Positions 44,656 through 54,877 of a stretch of 64,000 bases of DNA are shown here, in pieces. The first letter of the stretch is position 1; each line of letters starts with the position of its first letter. The stretch spans positions 372,001-436,000 of the forward strand of contig NZ_FUYS01000003.1 of NCBI RefSeq assembly GCF_900168055.1, given 5' to 3'. The stretch is from Parapedobacter luteus (GTDB taxonomy: Bacteria; Bacteroidota; Bacteroidia; Sphingobacteriales; Sphingobacteriaceae). Below the pieces are notes generated by a model. The model ran no database searches, had not been told where the DNA came from, and was given only the letters and a program-made list of their open reading frames with translations. Position numbers and translations under genes: made by a program.

Positions 44656-44670
44656 TTAGAACAGTTCTAA
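44656..44670. promoter_or_regulatory. Palindrome upstream of sdhC
   Basis: TTAGAAC-A-GTTCTAA is a perfect 15-base inverted repeat 47 bases before the sdhC -7 box. It is a plausible operator for control of succinate dehydrogenase. Confidence 0.4.
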
Positions 44671-44716
44671 ATTGCCGATTTTCCTTGTTTGTTTTCACCG
44701 GTATTAAATCAATTGG

Positions 44717-44724
44717 TAGATTTG
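44717..44724 (+). promoter_or_regulatory. sdhCAB -7 box
   Basis: TAGATTTG matches TAnnTTTG, 36 bases before the sdhC ATG. TTTG at 44688-44691 is a possible -33 element but the 25-base spacing is long. Confidence 0.45.
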
Positions 44725-44752
44725 CTTACCAAAAATAAAATAATCGAGGAGA

Positions 44753-45526
44753 ATGAGCAAGTCCACACATCTGTTTTCTTCATCATTGGGGAAGAAGCTG
44801 ATAATGAGTTTAACGGGTCTATTTTTATGTACGTTTTTAATTGTCCATCTGATTGGCAATTTGCAGTTATTTTACGATGACCAGGGCAAGGCATTCAATG
44901 ATTACGCCCATTTTATGACGCATTTTACCCCGATTAGAATCGTCTCTTATTTGTTGTACGCTTCCATCGTTATACATGCCGTTTACGCCTTGGTGCTCAC
45001 CATAAACAACCGAAAGGCTCGGCCTGTTCGGTACGCGGCATACGAAGGCTCGGCAAACAGTGCTTGGAGTTCACGGAACATGGGCCTTTTAGGTACGGTA
45101 CTGTTGGTATTCATTGTGACGCACATGAGCAACTTCTGGTGGAAATACCATAACGACGGCGTACCGTACATTGAATACCGCACCGATTTAACGACCCAGG
45201 AGACGACCGCAACGGAATTAGTAGGTGAGGAATATACGGACTATGTGAAATACGTAGATAATGACATTGAGATACTTAAGGCGAAAGACCTTTATAAACA
45301 AGTGCAGTTTACCTTTCAAAACTGGGTTTTGGTAGCTTTTTATGTGATTGCTATGGCTGCCTTGTCATTTCACCTTATCCATGGATTTAAGAGCGCATTC
45401 CAAACCCTGGGCTTTGACCATCAAAAGTATGCGCCTATCATCCGGTTTATTGGCATATGGCTGTTTGGCGTGGCTATTCCCATCGGATTTGCCGCCATGC
45501 CCATTTATTTCTATTTTTTCAACTAA
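44753..45526 (+). CDS. sdhC: Succinate dehydrogenase/fumarate reductase cytochrome b subunit
   Basis: A 257-residue diheme-type membrane anchor with five hydrophobic segments. Candidate haem-ligand histidines lie in FLIVHLIGNLQ, ASIVIHAVYAL, FIVTHMSNFWW and SFHLIHGFKSAF. The single large subunit, without a separate sdhD, is the Bacteroidota arrangement. It anchors SdhAB to the inner membrane and passes electrons to menaquinone. First gene of sdhCAB, preceded by GGAG next to the ATG. Confidence 0.94.
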   Translation: MSKSTHLFSSSLGKKLIMSLTGLFLCTFLIVHLIGNLQLFYDDQGKAFNDYAHFMTHFTPIRIVSYLLYASIVIHAVYALVLTINNRKARPVRYAAYEGSANSAWSSRNMGLLGTVLLVFIVTHMSNFWWKYHNDGVPYIEYRTDLTTQETTATELVGEEYTDYVKYVDNDIEILKAKDLYKQVQFTFQNWVLVAFYVIAMAALSFHLIHGFKSAFQTLGFDHQKYAPIIRFIGIWLFGVAIPIGFAAMPIYFYFFN

Positions 45527-45586
45527 GCTATTTACGATGTAGTCGCCATGGTTGCGGCACATCCTGATATAAGAGAGATTTATCAT

Positions 45587-47518
45587 ATGTTAGATTCAAA
45601 AGTACCAGCAGGGCCGTTGGCCGAAAAGTGGTCGAAACATAAGTTCAACCTCAAATTGGTCAACCCCGCTAATAAGCGGAAATACACCATCATCGTGGTC
45701 GGCACGGGATTAGCCGGATCGTCCGCCGCTGCATCGCTTGCGGAGTTGGGCTATAACGTCAAGGCGTTTTGTTATCAAGACAGTCCGAGACGGGCGCATT
45801 CCATTGCCGCCCAAGGGGGCATCAACGCTGCGAAGAATTACCAAAACGACGGAGATAGTGTATACCGCCTATTCTATGACACCATCAAAGGAGGCGATTA
45901 TCGTGCCCGCGAGGCAAATGTATACCGTTTGGCCGAAGTGTCGGTAAACATTATCGATCAATGTGTTGCGCAAGGAGTTCCCTTTGCGCGTGAGTATGGG
46001 GGATTGCTTGACAACCGCTCATTTGGTGGCGCACAGGTTTCACGTACATTCTATGCACGCGGGCAAACGGGACAGCAATTGCTTCTGGGCGCGTATTCAG
46101 CATTGAATCGCCAAATCAACAAGGGAAAGGTAACGATGTACAACCGGCACGAAATGCTGGATCTGGTGACCATCGACGGCCATGCACGTGGCATCATTAC
46201 CCGTAATATGGTTACCGGTGCCATCGAATCGCACGAAGGCCACGCAGTGCTACTCTGCACGGGCGGTTATGGCAACGTCTTTTTCCTCTCCACCAACGCT
46301 ATGGGGTGCAACGTGACAGCCGCCTGGCGTGCACATAAACGGGGCGCTTTCTTCGGCAACCCTTGCTACACGCAGATCCACCCTACCTGCATCCCTGTAA
46401 CGGGCGACCATCAGTCAAAGTTGACACTGATGTCGGAATCACTTCGCAACGATGGGCGTGTATGGGTACCCAAGACCGTCGAGCTCGCTCAAAAGTTGCG
46501 CAAAGGGGAAATAAAAATCTCCGATATTAAGGAAGCAGACCGTGACTATTACCTGGAACGCAAATACCCTTCATTTGGTAACCTCGTGCCTCGCGACGTA
46601 GCATCAAGAAATGCTAAAGAAGTCGTAGACGAAGGCCGCGGTGTGGGCGCTTCAGGTATCGCTGTTTTCCTTGATTTCGAAGACGCCATCAAACGGTTGG
46701 GTGAGGATACCGTACGCGCGAAATATGGTAACCTCTTTGATATGTATTATCAGATCACCGACGAGAACCCCTACAAACAACCGATGCGCATCTATCCTGC
46801 GGTGCATTATACTATGGGTGGTTTATGGGTAGATTATAACCTGATGACCACTGTGCCTGGATTGTACGCGTTGGGCGAATGTAACTTTTCCGATCACGGA
46901 GCGAACCGCCTCGGAGCGTCCGCATTGATGCAGGGACTCGCCGATGGGTATTTTGTCATCCCCTATACCGTGGGAGATTACTTGGCCGGCTTAGGCTTTG
47001 ACCCCGTAGACAAAAACCACCCTAACTTTGAAAAGACACGCAAAGAGGTGGAAGATAACGTGCGCAAATTGCTTTCGCTTAAAGGGAGTAAAACCGTGGA
47101 CGATATTCATAAAAAACTGGGGCACATCATGTGGGAATACTGTGGCATGGCGCGCAACGAGGTTGGATTGACAAAGGCCAAAGGGCTTATTCAAGAATTG
47201 CGAAAAGAATTTTGGAGCGACGTGACCGTTCTTGGAGAAAACGAGGAAATGAACCAATCGCTCGAAAAAGCTGGCCGTGTAGCTGACTTCCTTGAATTGG
47301 GCGAGTTGATGGTCGACGATGCACTTAACCGACGGGAATCTTGCGGTGGGCATTTCCGCGAAGAAAGCCAAACAGAGGAAGGCGAAGCAAAGCGTGATGA
47401 TAAGAATTTCCGTTATGTGGCCGCATGGGAATACAAAGGCGAAAATCAGCCCGAGGTGCTCCATAAAGAACCCTTGGAATTCGAAAACGTGAAATTGACA
47501 CAACGAAGCTATAAGTAA
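45587..47518 (+). CDS. sdhA: Succinate dehydrogenase/fumarate reductase flavoprotein subunit
   Basis: A 643-residue catalytic subunit with covalent FAD. The FAD-binding [19 protein letters not shown] starts near residue 37, and the flavinylation block [15 protein letters not shown] follows. [15 protein letters not shown] and [20 protein letters not shown] are standard. Start at 45587 is chosen because [15 protein letters not shown] is the usual N-terminus in this group. It lies 60 bases after sdhC. Confidence 0.95.
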   Translation: MLDSKVPAGPLAEKWSKHKFNLKLVNPANKRKYTIIVVGTGLAGSSAAASLAELGYNVKAFCYQDSPRRAHSIAAQGGINAAKNYQNDGDSVYRLFYDTIKGGDYRAREANVYRLAEVSVNIIDQCVAQGVPFAREYGGLLDNRSFGGAQVSRTFYARGQTGQQLLLGAYSALNRQINKGKVTMYNRHEMLDLVTIDGHARGIITRNMVTGAIESHEGHAVLLCTGGYGNVFFLSTNAMGCNVTAAWRAHKRGAFFGNPCYTQIHPTCIPVTGDHQSKLTLMSESLRNDGRVWVPKTVELAQKLRKGEIKISDIKEADRDYYLERKYPSFGNLVPRDVASRNAKEVVDEGRGVGASGIAVFLDFEDAIKRLGEDTVRAKYGNLFDMYYQITDENPYKQPMRIYPAVHYTMGGLWVDYNLMTTVPGLYALGECNFSDHGANRLGASALMQGLADGYFVIPYTVGDYLAGLGFDPVDKNHPNFEKTRKEVEDNVRKLLSLKGSKTVDDIHKKLGHIMWEYCGMARNEVGLTKAKGLIQELRKEFWSDVTVLGENEEMNQSLEKAGRVADFLELGELMVDDALNRRESCGGHFREESQTEEGEAKRDDKNFRYVAAWEYKGENQPEVLHKEPLEFENVKLTQRSYK

Positions 47519-47534
47519 AATAAGCAATAAGCTC

Positions 47535-47576
47535 TAAGCCTGAAGCTATAGCCGTAAGCATAAAGCCTCAGGCTTA
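47535..47576. repeat. Degenerate TAAGC repeats with inverted copy between sdhA and sdhB
   Basis: The 77-base spacer holds repeated (T)AAGC units every 7-10 bases and an inverted pair TAAGCCTGA (47535-47543) / TCAGGCTTA (47568-47576), plus an inner AAGCCTcAGGCTT hairpin. It may be a small dispersed repeat family or an RNA-processing site setting the sdhA:sdhB ratio. Confidence 0.55.
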
Positions 47577-47595
47577 CAGCATAAAGCACTGTAAT

Positions 47596-48366
47596 ATGAG
47601 TGGAAACATGAATCTGACGCTGAAAGTATGGCGTCAAAAGAATGACAAAACCAGGGGTAAATTTATTACCTATCAAGCCAACAATATATCGCCGGATATG
47701 TCTTTTCTGGAGATGCTGGATGTTGTCAACGAAGAATTGGTGCGTAAGGGGGAAGATCCAATCCACTTCGATCACGATTGCCGCGAAGGTATCTGCGGCA
47801 TGTGCTCGCTGCATATCAACGGAAGGCCCCATGGCCCCAAGCAAGGCACGACAACGTGCCAATTGCATATGCGCAGTTTCCACGATGGACAAACCATCGT
47901 CATTGAACCATGGCGGGCGGCGGCCTTCCCGGTGATTAAAGACCTGGCTGTAGATCGCTCCGCATTTGATCGGATCCAACAAGCGGGCGGATATATCAAT
48001 GTAAATACCGGTGGGGTACCGGATGCCAACAGTATTCCGATTCCCAAAGTGATAGCAGATGAAGCGTTTGAATCAGCAACTTGCATCAGCTGCGGTGCCT
48101 GCGTTGCGGCGTGCAAAAATGCGTCAGCCATGTTGTTCGTTTCAGCTAAGATCTCGCAATATGCCTTGTTGCCTCAAGGGCAGACGGAGCGGTACAGCCG
48201 TGCGCAGGCCATGGTTGCCCAAATGGATGCGGAAGGGTTTGGTAGCTGCACCAACACCGGCGCGTGCGAAGCAGAGTGTCCGGTGGGCATCAAGCTGACC
48301 AATATCGCACGGATGAACCGCGAATATTTAACCGCCAAGCTCTTCAAAGAAGAGGAGCCTCACTAA
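47596..48366 (+). CDS. sdhB: Succinate dehydrogenase/fumarate reductase iron-sulfur subunit
   Basis: A 256-residue electron-transfer subunit. The [2Fe-2S] ligands are in [16 protein letters not shown] plus a downstream Cys (TTCQLH). The [4Fe-4S] and [3Fe-4S] motifs are [13 protein letters not shown] and [17 protein letters not shown]. It passes electrons from SdhA to the membrane subunit. It ends the sdhCAB operon before a strong terminator. Confidence 0.95.
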   Translation: MSGNMNLTLKVWRQKNDKTRGKFITYQANNISPDMSFLEMLDVVNEELVRKGEDPIHFDHDCREGICGMCSLHINGRPHGPKQGTTTCQLHMRSFHDGQTIVIEPWRAAAFPVIKDLAVDRSAFDRIQQAGGYINVNTGGVPDANSIPIPKVIADEAFESATCISCGACVAACKNASAMLFVSAKISQYALLPQGQTERYSRAQAMVAQMDAEGFGSCTNTGACEAECPVGIKLTNIARMNREYLTAKLFKEEEPH

Positions 48367-48396
48367 AATTATTACGATTAACCCAATACCCTTGTG

Positions 48397-48425
48397 CTCC
48401 CGCAACCTTATTGCGGGAGTTTTTT
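48397..48425 (+). terminator. sdhCAB terminator
   Basis: CTCCCGCAA-cctta-TTGCGGGAG is a perfect 9-bp stem followed by T6, 30 bases after the sdhB stop. Confidence 0.92.
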
Positions 48426-48476
48426 ATGTTATGTAGGGATATTTTTTAATTTTACGTGGAATCATCATTGTAGATT

Positions 48477-51400
48477 GTGAGCACGGTTGTTAAAATAAGG
48501 CTATTATTACTGGTGTTGACCCTATGCTTTATAGGTACGGCCGTCACCATCAATCTTACGTTCAATGATGAAGAAATCCTTCTCCTTGATGCACGTACCA
48601 TCCAAAACAACCTACATAAAAAAGAGGAGATTGTCTATGATTTCCTTAATGACTCCAGTCTTTTCAATGTGCTTAAGACCTTGGAGAATGACGTCGAACG
48701 TACCGAGGAGATTCTCGACTACTTCGTCAATAAACATGAAATTTATCCCTTCGTCTATGTAAACAGTGAATTGGTTATTTGGGGAACGGATAAATTTGTT
48801 CCTAAAACAGATGCTGGCATCCGCAATGGTGTCGACATCATACAAACCGGAAATGGCTGGTATGAGTCGATTAAAAAAAATATTGGCAATTTTTCAGCAT
48901 TATTTTTGATTCCTATCAAGTCAGACTTTCAAAAGAACAATGAGTACTTGCAGAATACGTTTTCGAGAGACCTCATCGAAACCAACAACCTGGAGATAGC
49001 CGAATACGATGACCAACTGATTTACAACATCAGAAGCATGACCGGCGAATATTTGCTTTCCGTCAAACTACGTGACGGGCAGCACGACACGTTTTTTTCC
49101 AAATTGGAGTTGGCCATGTGGATGCTCGCAGGGTTTTCGGTCATACTTTTGTTCAACATCATCTGTGTGTGGCTAGCCAGACGGGGATGGGTATGGTCTT
49201 CCGTGCTGTTGTTTGCATGCTGTCTTGTTGGCATACGTTATTTGGATCTGCATTACGGTCTGTTGGCTTCTCACTTTTACACGGGGCTTTTTGACCCACG
49301 AAATTTTGCTTCAAGCTTTCTCTTTCCACATTTGGGTGGTTTCTTCCTGAATATCGTTGCCTTTACTTGGTTCGTCGGTTACTTATATTCTTTCCGGCGT
49401 CGGCTGAAAATCCCCGCTTTTGGCTATACCAAAGTAGGGAGTTGCATGTTGATTTTTCTATTCAGCGTGCTGATTTATTTTGTAAGCCATGGCATATCGG
49501 TGGTATTTGCGGGGCTTGTCACGAACTCGGGCATCAACTTTGACGTGACGAACATCCTGAATCTTAGCGCATACAGCTGGGTTGGAATATTCGCCCTGTG
49601 CCTGAGCATCATGTCGCTTCTCCTGCTCATCGATTTGCTGGTAGAACTCGCCCAAACTTTGATCCCTGATCCGCACAGGCTACTTACTATTGGAACGGTA
49701 ATTATCTTTTGTGCGGCAGTACTACTTATTTACTTCGGCGATTTTCAGCTCCGGGATTTTCCTGTAACGTTCATTTTACTGAGCACGCTCATAGGGCTGC
49801 GCGCTTGGTATGTCAAACGTAAGGGCCAGTTTGATCTAGCCATCTTTATCTCCACCTTACTCCTACTGGCTGCAATCACATCGATAAAACATGGCCAGTT
49901 CCAACGCTATAAGAAAGAGGAGGAACAAAAGATGGAGATTTCTAAACTGGAAGCCGTAGATGACGCCAATGCCATTGCATTATTTCATGATTTAGAGAAG
50001 GAAATAGTAAAAGATCCAGTCCTTATTGACTACTTTAAGCGGCCAAAAGACGGAAATCAAGAACTACTCAACGAACATCTGAAACGAACCTACCTAAGTG
50101 GCTATCTATCCCGATATGAATTTGTTGCAAATGAATTTGACACCAACTGGGTTCCGATTGGTAACAGCTCGGCAAGCAAACGGGAAGCTTACCGGGATAA
50201 GGTAATATCCGGTGCGATTAAAGTGTCGGAAAATTTTTACCGTGGCAGTAGTCGGTTCGGCAATTTTGAATATTTCGCCCAGCTTCCTGTAGAAGAGGAC
50301 GGAAATCCTTTAGGCATTTTGCTTATTGAGATGCAGAACCGATCATTCAGCCAGTTGGCCGCCTATCCCGACATTCTTGCAGACAGCAGAATAGGCCAGC
50401 AACAAACAGAATTATCAACCCGCTATGCATACGCTTTCTACCGAGATGGCAACTTGGTAAGCCAATACGGCGATTATGTATATCCGCTGTCCGAAGCGAC
50501 TTATCCAGCAGAGCAGCGCAAATACATACCGCTGGGCGTCGAAGGCGGCTTTGAGCATATGATGTACCGTCCAAATAGCAGGACACTGATATTACTCAGC
50601 CAGCGTCAGCAGAGCAGTTGGATGCAACTGGCAGCATTGTCGTTTATTTTCCTTGTTTTTTTGTTGTTCGCCATACTTGCCTTCATCTGCCAATGGCTGG
50701 TCTTGACGTTAAACAGTAATGACTTCAGTTTGCGAAATCTCCGATGGAGCTTCCTGATCCTCACCAATAAAGTACTTTACAGTACACGCATTCAAACGTT
50801 TATTGTCGTAGCGGTTGTGTTCACGTTGATCGTTGTCGGTATCATCACCTTCTTCAGCATCAGCAGTCAATTTAGAAAACAACAGGAAAACGGTGTTTTG
50901 AAATATGTCGTGGATATTGCCGGAAGGTATGAATCGCGGATACTCAAGGAATCCAACACCAACCGCGGAATATCCACGGACGAGCAATTCAACATCATTG
51001 CCGAGTCCATAGCGTCCGACTTAAATCTTTACGGCACCGATGGCCAGCTAATATACTCTACACAACCTAGGATCTACGACCTCCAATTAACGTCTCGTTA
51101 CATGAATCCCCAGGCTTGGCTGCACATGGCCCGATATCAGCGGTCGGAATTTCTTCAACATGAACATATTGGCGGCTTAAACTTCATTGCCGCTTATGCG
51201 CCCATCCGGGATGATGAATATCAGCCGGTAGCCTTTTTAAGTTTACCTCATTACAGCTACCAAAAGGAATTTGACCAAAACGTTGGGTTGCTCCTTAATA
51301 CGCTCGTTAACATTTACGCATTGATTATTCTGGTATTGGGATTGTTTGCGGTATTCGTCGCAAACAAAATTACCGCTCCGCTGGCGTTAGTACAACGCAG

Positions 51401-52247
51401 CCTTGCCAAAACCAGCATCGGTAAGCAGAATGAGCCTATCTTTTGGAAAAGGCACGATGAGATCGGTAGCCTTATCAAGGAATACAACCTTATGATTGCC
51501 GCGCTTGAACAAAGTGCCAATACCATCATGCGATCCGAGCGGGAATCCGCTTGGCGCGAGATGGCTAAGCAAGTGGCGCATGAGATCAAAAACCCGTTAA
51601 CACCTCTTAAGCTTGGTATCCAACAGCTGGAGCGATCTTGGAAAGAAAAGGATCCCCGGTTTGACGAACGCTTCGCGAGGTTCAGCGAATCGTTTATTGA
51701 GCAAATCGATAGCCTTTCGCTCATCGCATCAGAGTTTTCAGAGTTTGCAAAGATGCCCGACACACAGCTTAAGGAAGTGGATGTGCTGGACATTATCAAT
51801 AAAGCAGTAGAGGTATTCAGCAATAATGTAGGAGTAAAAATACAAGTAATCAATCAATGCGGCGACGGCCCAATAAACATCCTGGGGGATCGGGACCAAC
51901 TGCTGCGATCATTCAACAACCTGATAAAAAACTCGATAGAAGCCGCCATAACCAAACGCAGATGCCATATCCATATTACGATAAGTTATGACATGGATAA
52001 TTATCTTTCGATAGCTGTACGGGACAACGGCCATGGCATCAGCCCCGAAGCGAGGGAAAAGCTATTCCAACCCAATTTTACGACCAAAAGCTCCGGCACC
52101 GGACTTGGCCTTGCATTTGTGAAACAAGCAGTAGAAGGTATGGGCGGAAATATCCAATACGAAACAACTGTGGGAAAGGGCACCACTTTCTTGCTGCGTA
52201 TTCCATCGATAAGCATCCGGAAAACACAGCAGCAAGAGGTTATCTGA
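48477..52247 (+). CDS. NtrY-like multi-pass sensor histidine kinase
   Basis: A 1256-residue membrane kinase starting with GTG; an in-frame TAG six bases upstream fixes it. A first helix (about 8-26), a periplasmic region, a block of about eight helices (roughly 215-460), a second extracytoplasmic domain, two more helices (near 720 and 770), a third sensor region, a last helix (near 950) and a HAMP-like segment lead to the kinase. His1035 lies in QVAHEIKNPLTPLKL; the N box is NNLIKNSIEAA and the G box GTGLGLAFVKQ. NtrY-type kinases usually have an NtrX partner next door; none is visible. The stimulus is unknown. Confidence 0.85.
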   Translation: MSTVVKIRLLLLVLTLCFIGTAVTINLTFNDEEILLLDARTIQNNLHKKEEIVYDFLNDSSLFNVLKTLENDVERTEEILDYFVNKHEIYPFVYVNSELVIWGTDKFVPKTDAGIRNGVDIIQTGNGWYESIKKNIGNFSALFLIPIKSDFQKNNEYLQNTFSRDLIETNNLEIAEYDDQLIYNIRSMTGEYLLSVKLRDGQHDTFFSKLELAMWMLAGFSVILLFNIICVWLARRGWVWSSVLLFACCLVGIRYLDLHYGLLASHFYTGLFDPRNFASSFLFPHLGGFFLNIVAFTWFVGYLYSFRRRLKIPAFGYTKVGSCMLIFLFSVLIYFVSHGISVVFAGLVTNSGINFDVTNILNLSAYSWVGIFALCLSIMSLLLLIDLLVELAQTLIPDPHRLLTIGTVIIFCAAVLLIYFGDFQLRDFPVTFILLSTLIGLRAWYVKRKGQFDLAIFISTLLLLAAITSIKHGQFQRYKKEEEQKMEISKLEAVDDANAIALFHDLEKEIVKDPVLIDYFKRPKDGNQELLNEHLKRTYLSGYLSRYEFVANEFDTNWVPIGNSSASKREAYRDKVISGAIKVSENFYRGSSRFGNFEYFAQLPVEEDGNPLGILLIEMQNRSFSQLAAYPDILADSRIGQQQTELSTRYAYAFYRDGNLVSQYGDYVYPLSEATYPAEQRKYIPLGVEGGFEHMMYRPNSRTLILLSQRQQSSWMQLAALSFIFLVFLLFAILAFICQWLVLTLNSNDFSLRNLRWSFLILTNKVLYSTRIQTFIVVAVVFTLIVVGIITFFSISSQFRKQQENGVLKYVVDIAGRYESRILKESNTNRGISTDEQFNIIAESIASDLNLYGTDGQLIYSTQPRIYDLQLTSRYMNPQAWLHMARYQRSEFLQHEHIGGLNFIAAYAPIRDDEYQPVAFLSLPHYSYQKEFDQNVGLLLNTLVNIYALIILVLGLFAVFVANKITAPLALVQRSLAKTSIGKQNEPIFWKRHDEIGSLIKEYNLMIAALEQSANTIMRSERESAWREMAKQVAHEIKNPLTPLKLGIQQLERSWKEKDPRFDERFARFSESFIEQIDSLSLIASEFSEFAKMPDTQLKEVDVLDIINKAVEVFSNNVGVKIQVINQCGDGPINILGDRDQLLRSFNNLIKNSIEAAITKRRCHIHITISYDMDNYLSIAVRDNGHGISPEAREKLFQPNFTTKSSGTGLGLAFVKQAVEGMGGNIQYETTVGKGTTFLLRIPSISIRKTQQQEVI

Positions 52248-52260
52248 GAAACGGGGGATT

Positions 52261-53199
52261 TTATTTCAACACAACGCTGCTTTGGCCCATGACCGTATTA
52301 TCCGCATACAGCAATATGGTGTACGTACCTTTCTGAAAGCCCTTTGTGTCCGTCCACTCAATGACATAGTCTGCGCCATCATTCACAAAATTGATGGCCG
52401 TCTTATAGGTGTACTGGATTTGGTTGCCGTCAACTTCAAAAAGGCCATTATCCGTTGTCCGTAAATTGCCATTCGGGTCAATTACACGCAGGTAGACGTC
52501 ATGCATACCCACTTGTGCCAAGGGATTGTCTGCTATTGTAAAGTGAATCTGGAATTTATCTATCCGGCGTGCCCGTGTCTCCACACTTTGCTTATTATTG
52601 CTGCGTTCGCGAACGCCGTTTATCGAGATGTTTGAAACTTTGAGGGTTGAAGCCAGCCTGACCTTATCGGTCAGGTCGGTATTTTCCTCTTCAAGTGCAG
52701 CTACTCGGTCGGAGGAAGAAGAAATCTCCTGTTTCAATTCATCCCGCTCAGATCGGAGCTGCTCGTTTTGGACTCGAAGATTTTCCACTTCGGTTACGTA
52801 TTTGGAGACTTGCTGCTTTAATTGGTTGATTTCGTGTTGGGCGCTAACCAGTTGTTCGCGTGTCAGGTTGTTTTGTGTTAATTGGTTGCGCAATGCTGCA
52901 ATCGTGGTGCGGACACTATCCTGAGCGGCTTTCAAGGAGGTGCTAAGCGTCAGATTCTCGTCTGTTAACCGATCAAGCTCGGCTTCAATCCGATCGATCT
53001 CCGCCTGCATACTTATCCGTTCATCCGTTAGCTCGTAGACCCTGTCTCCAGTATTTTTATACTTGATATAAAAATATACATTGGTGGCAAGCAGAGCCAA
53101 AATAGCTACTACAAAGAAGTAAATCTTTGTGGAGTCCTTTCTTATTTCGCCAGGTTTGGACTCCATACCTGTTTCTTGCATCGTATGTATTTCTTGCAT
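52261..53199 (-). CDS. Membrane-anchored coiled-coil protein
   Basis: A 312-residue protein with one membrane helix (about 27-45, IYFFVVAILALLATNVYFYI), then a long coiled coil (about 50-180, rich in heptad leucine with ELTDERISMQAEIDRIEAEL and RVAALEEENTDLTDKV). A C-terminal beta-rich domain (about 190-312) resembles an immunoglobulin-like fold and ends TILLYADNTVMGQSSVVLK. It is probably in the cell envelope facing the periplasm. Function not recognised. Met7 and Met12 are alternative starts. It is convergent with the NtrY-like kinase (13-base gap). Confidence 0.75.
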   Translation of the reverse strand: MQEIHTMQETGMESKPGEIRKDSTKIYFFVVAILALLATNVYFYIKYKNTGDRVYELTDERISMQAEIDRIEAELDRLTDENLTLSTSLKAAQDSVRTTIAALRNQLTQNNLTREQLVSAQHEINQLKQQVSKYVTEVENLRVQNEQLRSERDELKQEISSSSDRVAALEEENTDLTDKVRLASTLKVSNISINGVRERSNNKQSVETRARRIDKFQIHFTIADNPLAQVGMHDVYLRVIDPNGNLRTTDNGLFEVDGNQIQYTYKTAINFVNDGADYVIEWTDTKGFQKGTYTILLYADNTVMGQSSVVLK

Positions 53200-53342
53200 G
53201 GTCTATACATCAAAACGCTATCCTAACACACGGCAACCAGTATGCAAAAATTGTTCCAACATCCTTTCGAAAGAAGGATTGATGTAGCTCGATAACTACA
53301 ATACGCGAAATAAATTAAATGTCTGACGTCAGGCTTCAGTAC

Positions 53343-53382
53343 GCGGTAAGTCTGCCCTCACACCGAGGGGCATCCTTACCGC
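53343..53382. other. Nested inverted repeat downstream of rfbA
   Basis: GCGGTAAG (53343-53350) / CTTACCGC (53375-53382) encloses GCCCTC / GAGGGGC, forming an almost continuous stem. It lies 14 bases past the rfbA stop, probably its transcription end. No T-tract follows. The nearby CTGACGTCAG is a 10-base palindrome. Confidence 0.55.
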
Positions 53383-53395
53383 TTCGTATCGAAAG

Positions 53396-54265
53396 TTAGC
53401 GCTTTCGCAATACGGATTTCAGGAGATATTGCCCGTATCCACTTTTCAGCAAAGGCTGTGCTATAGCCTCAAGCTGTTGGGCATCAATGAAGCCCATCCG
53501 GTAGGCCACCTCTTCAATGCAGCCAATCTTCAGGCCCTGCCGCTCCTCGATGACCTGCACAAATTGGCCTGCCTGCATGAGGGAAGTAAATGTCCCTGTG
53601 TCCAACCAGGCCGTACCCCGGCTGAATACGCCTACTTTCAACCGTCCCTGTTCAAGATAAGCTTTATTGACATCGGTGATTTCATATTCACCACGTGCCG
53701 AGGGCTGGATACTTTTTGCAATCCCAATCACCGAATTATCGTAAAAATACAAGCCCGGAACCGCATAATTAGATTTTGGATGGGCAGGCTTTTCTTCAAT
53801 GGAAACCACATTGCGTTGTTCGTCAAACTCGACTACGCCATATCGTTCAGGGTCGGACACCGGATACGCGAACACAACGCCACCATCCGGATCGGCGCTT
53901 TGCTGCAGCAAACGCGACAGTCCCTCGCCATGAAAGATATTGTCGCCCAATATCAATGCAACCTTGTCATTCCCTACAAATTGCTCGCCTAGTACAAAAG
54001 CTTGCGCCAGCCCATTGGGAACTTCCTGCACCGCATAGGTAAATGAACACCCCAACTGCGAACCATCGCCCAATAATTTGCGGAAAGCAGGCAGATCATG
54101 GGGTGTAGAAATGATCAGTACATCACGGATTCCCGATAATAGCAATGTCGATAAAGGATAATAAATCATTGGCTTGTCGTAAACCGGCATCAACTGTTTA
54201 CTCACTGCCAATGTTAAGGGGTGCAGCCGCGTACCGGAACCCCCGGCTAAAATAATACCTTTCAC
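53396..54265 (-). CDS. rfbA: Glucose-1-phosphate thymidylyltransferase
   Basis: A 289-residue nucleotidyltransferase making dTDP-glucose from dTTP and glucose-1-phosphate, the first step to dTDP-L-rhamnose. [20 protein letters not shown] is the signature, followed by [26 protein letters not shown] and the Asp in WLDTGTF. Length matches RfbA. No rfbB, rfbC or rfbD is nearby, so the remaining steps are encoded elsewhere. Confidence 0.93.
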   Translation of the reverse strand: MKGIILAGGSGTRLHPLTLAVSKQLMPVYDKPMIYYPLSTLLLSGIRDVLIISTPHDLPAFRKLLGDGSQLGCSFTYAVQEVPNGLAQAFVLGEQFVGNDKVALILGDNIFHGEGLSRLLQQSADPDGGVVFAYPVSDPERYGVVEFDEQRNVVSIEEKPAHPKSNYAVPGLYFYDNSVIGIAKSIQPSARGEYEITDVNKAYLEQGRLKVGVFSRGTAWLDTGTFTSLMQAGQFVQVIEERQGLKIGCIEEVAYRMGFIDAQQLEAIAQPLLKSGYGQYLLKSVLRKR

Positions 54266-54293
54266 TTCGTCCGTTAATAATTAGCCCGACACT

Positions 54294-54818
54294 CTATTTT
54301 GCAGCCTTCACCGTAAACGGCACACGCCAAGTTCCCCAAAGTAACGCAACCGTCCCAGTTTTATCAGCGGTGATGGTAAACTGCTCCCTAGACTCATCGC
54401 TGTTTGTCGGGGTGGCGGCCACACGCAGGACATCTGCTGACTCGTCATATCGCGTGCCCCATTGATCCCACACCTTATTGAAGATAAGGGTTGTGCTATA
54501 TTGATCCGGAATGGAGCTAAGCCCATATTTGCCCGCAGGCAACAGCTGCCCCTGAATCAACACGTCTTTGTCTACTTCGAACGTGGTGGTTTCGTTGGCA
54601 CCTGTGCGCCATCTTTTACCAAGCGGCACAAAATCCGCTGAACCCAGTTGCCGTCCATTGAGCGATGGTTTGCTGTAATGGATTTTTATTGTGACGCCGT
54701 CATCGGTGGTGACGTTGACACTATCCGGCGGACTAGCCCGCTGGCTTTTGTCTTGTTGAGCGAAGGAGCTTACCGACAGGGTTGCTACAAACAGCAACGA
54801 CAATACACTTGCTTTCAT
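54294..54818 (-). CDS. DUF2911 protein, exported
   Basis: A 174-residue secreted protein with a signal peptide ending VSSFAQ. The mature part contains VTIKIHYSKPSLNGRQLG, PLGKRWRTGANETTTFEV and LPAGKYGLSSIP, hallmarks of DUF2911, a beta-sandwich family common in Bacteroidota with no known activity. A 12-base palindrome (TATAACGTTATA, 54823-54834) lies just before the start codon. Confidence 0.85.
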   Translation of the reverse strand: MKASVLSLLFVATLSVSSFAQQDKSQRASPPDSVNVTTDDGVTIKIHYSKPSLNGRQLGSADFVPLGKRWRTGANETTTFEVDKDVLIQGQLLPAGKYGLSSIPDQYSTTLIFNKVWDQWGTRYDESADVLRVAATPTNSDESREQFTITADKTGTVALLWGTWRVPFTVKAAK

Positions 54819-54822
54819 GAGT

Positions 54823-54834
54823 TATAACGTTATA
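54823..54834. promoter_or_regulatory. Palindrome before DUF2911 gene
   Basis: TATAACGTTATA is a perfect 12-base palindrome starting 5 bases upstream of the start codon. Possible operator; short and AT-rich. Confidence 0.3.
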
Positions 54835-54877
54835 GTTTCACAATATTATCGTAGCAAACGGCTGGGATAGCCATCTC

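Noticed and set aside
47519-47595. CRISPR-like array between sdhA and sdhB
   Set aside because: Units are only 4-6 bases, degenerate and without unique spacers.
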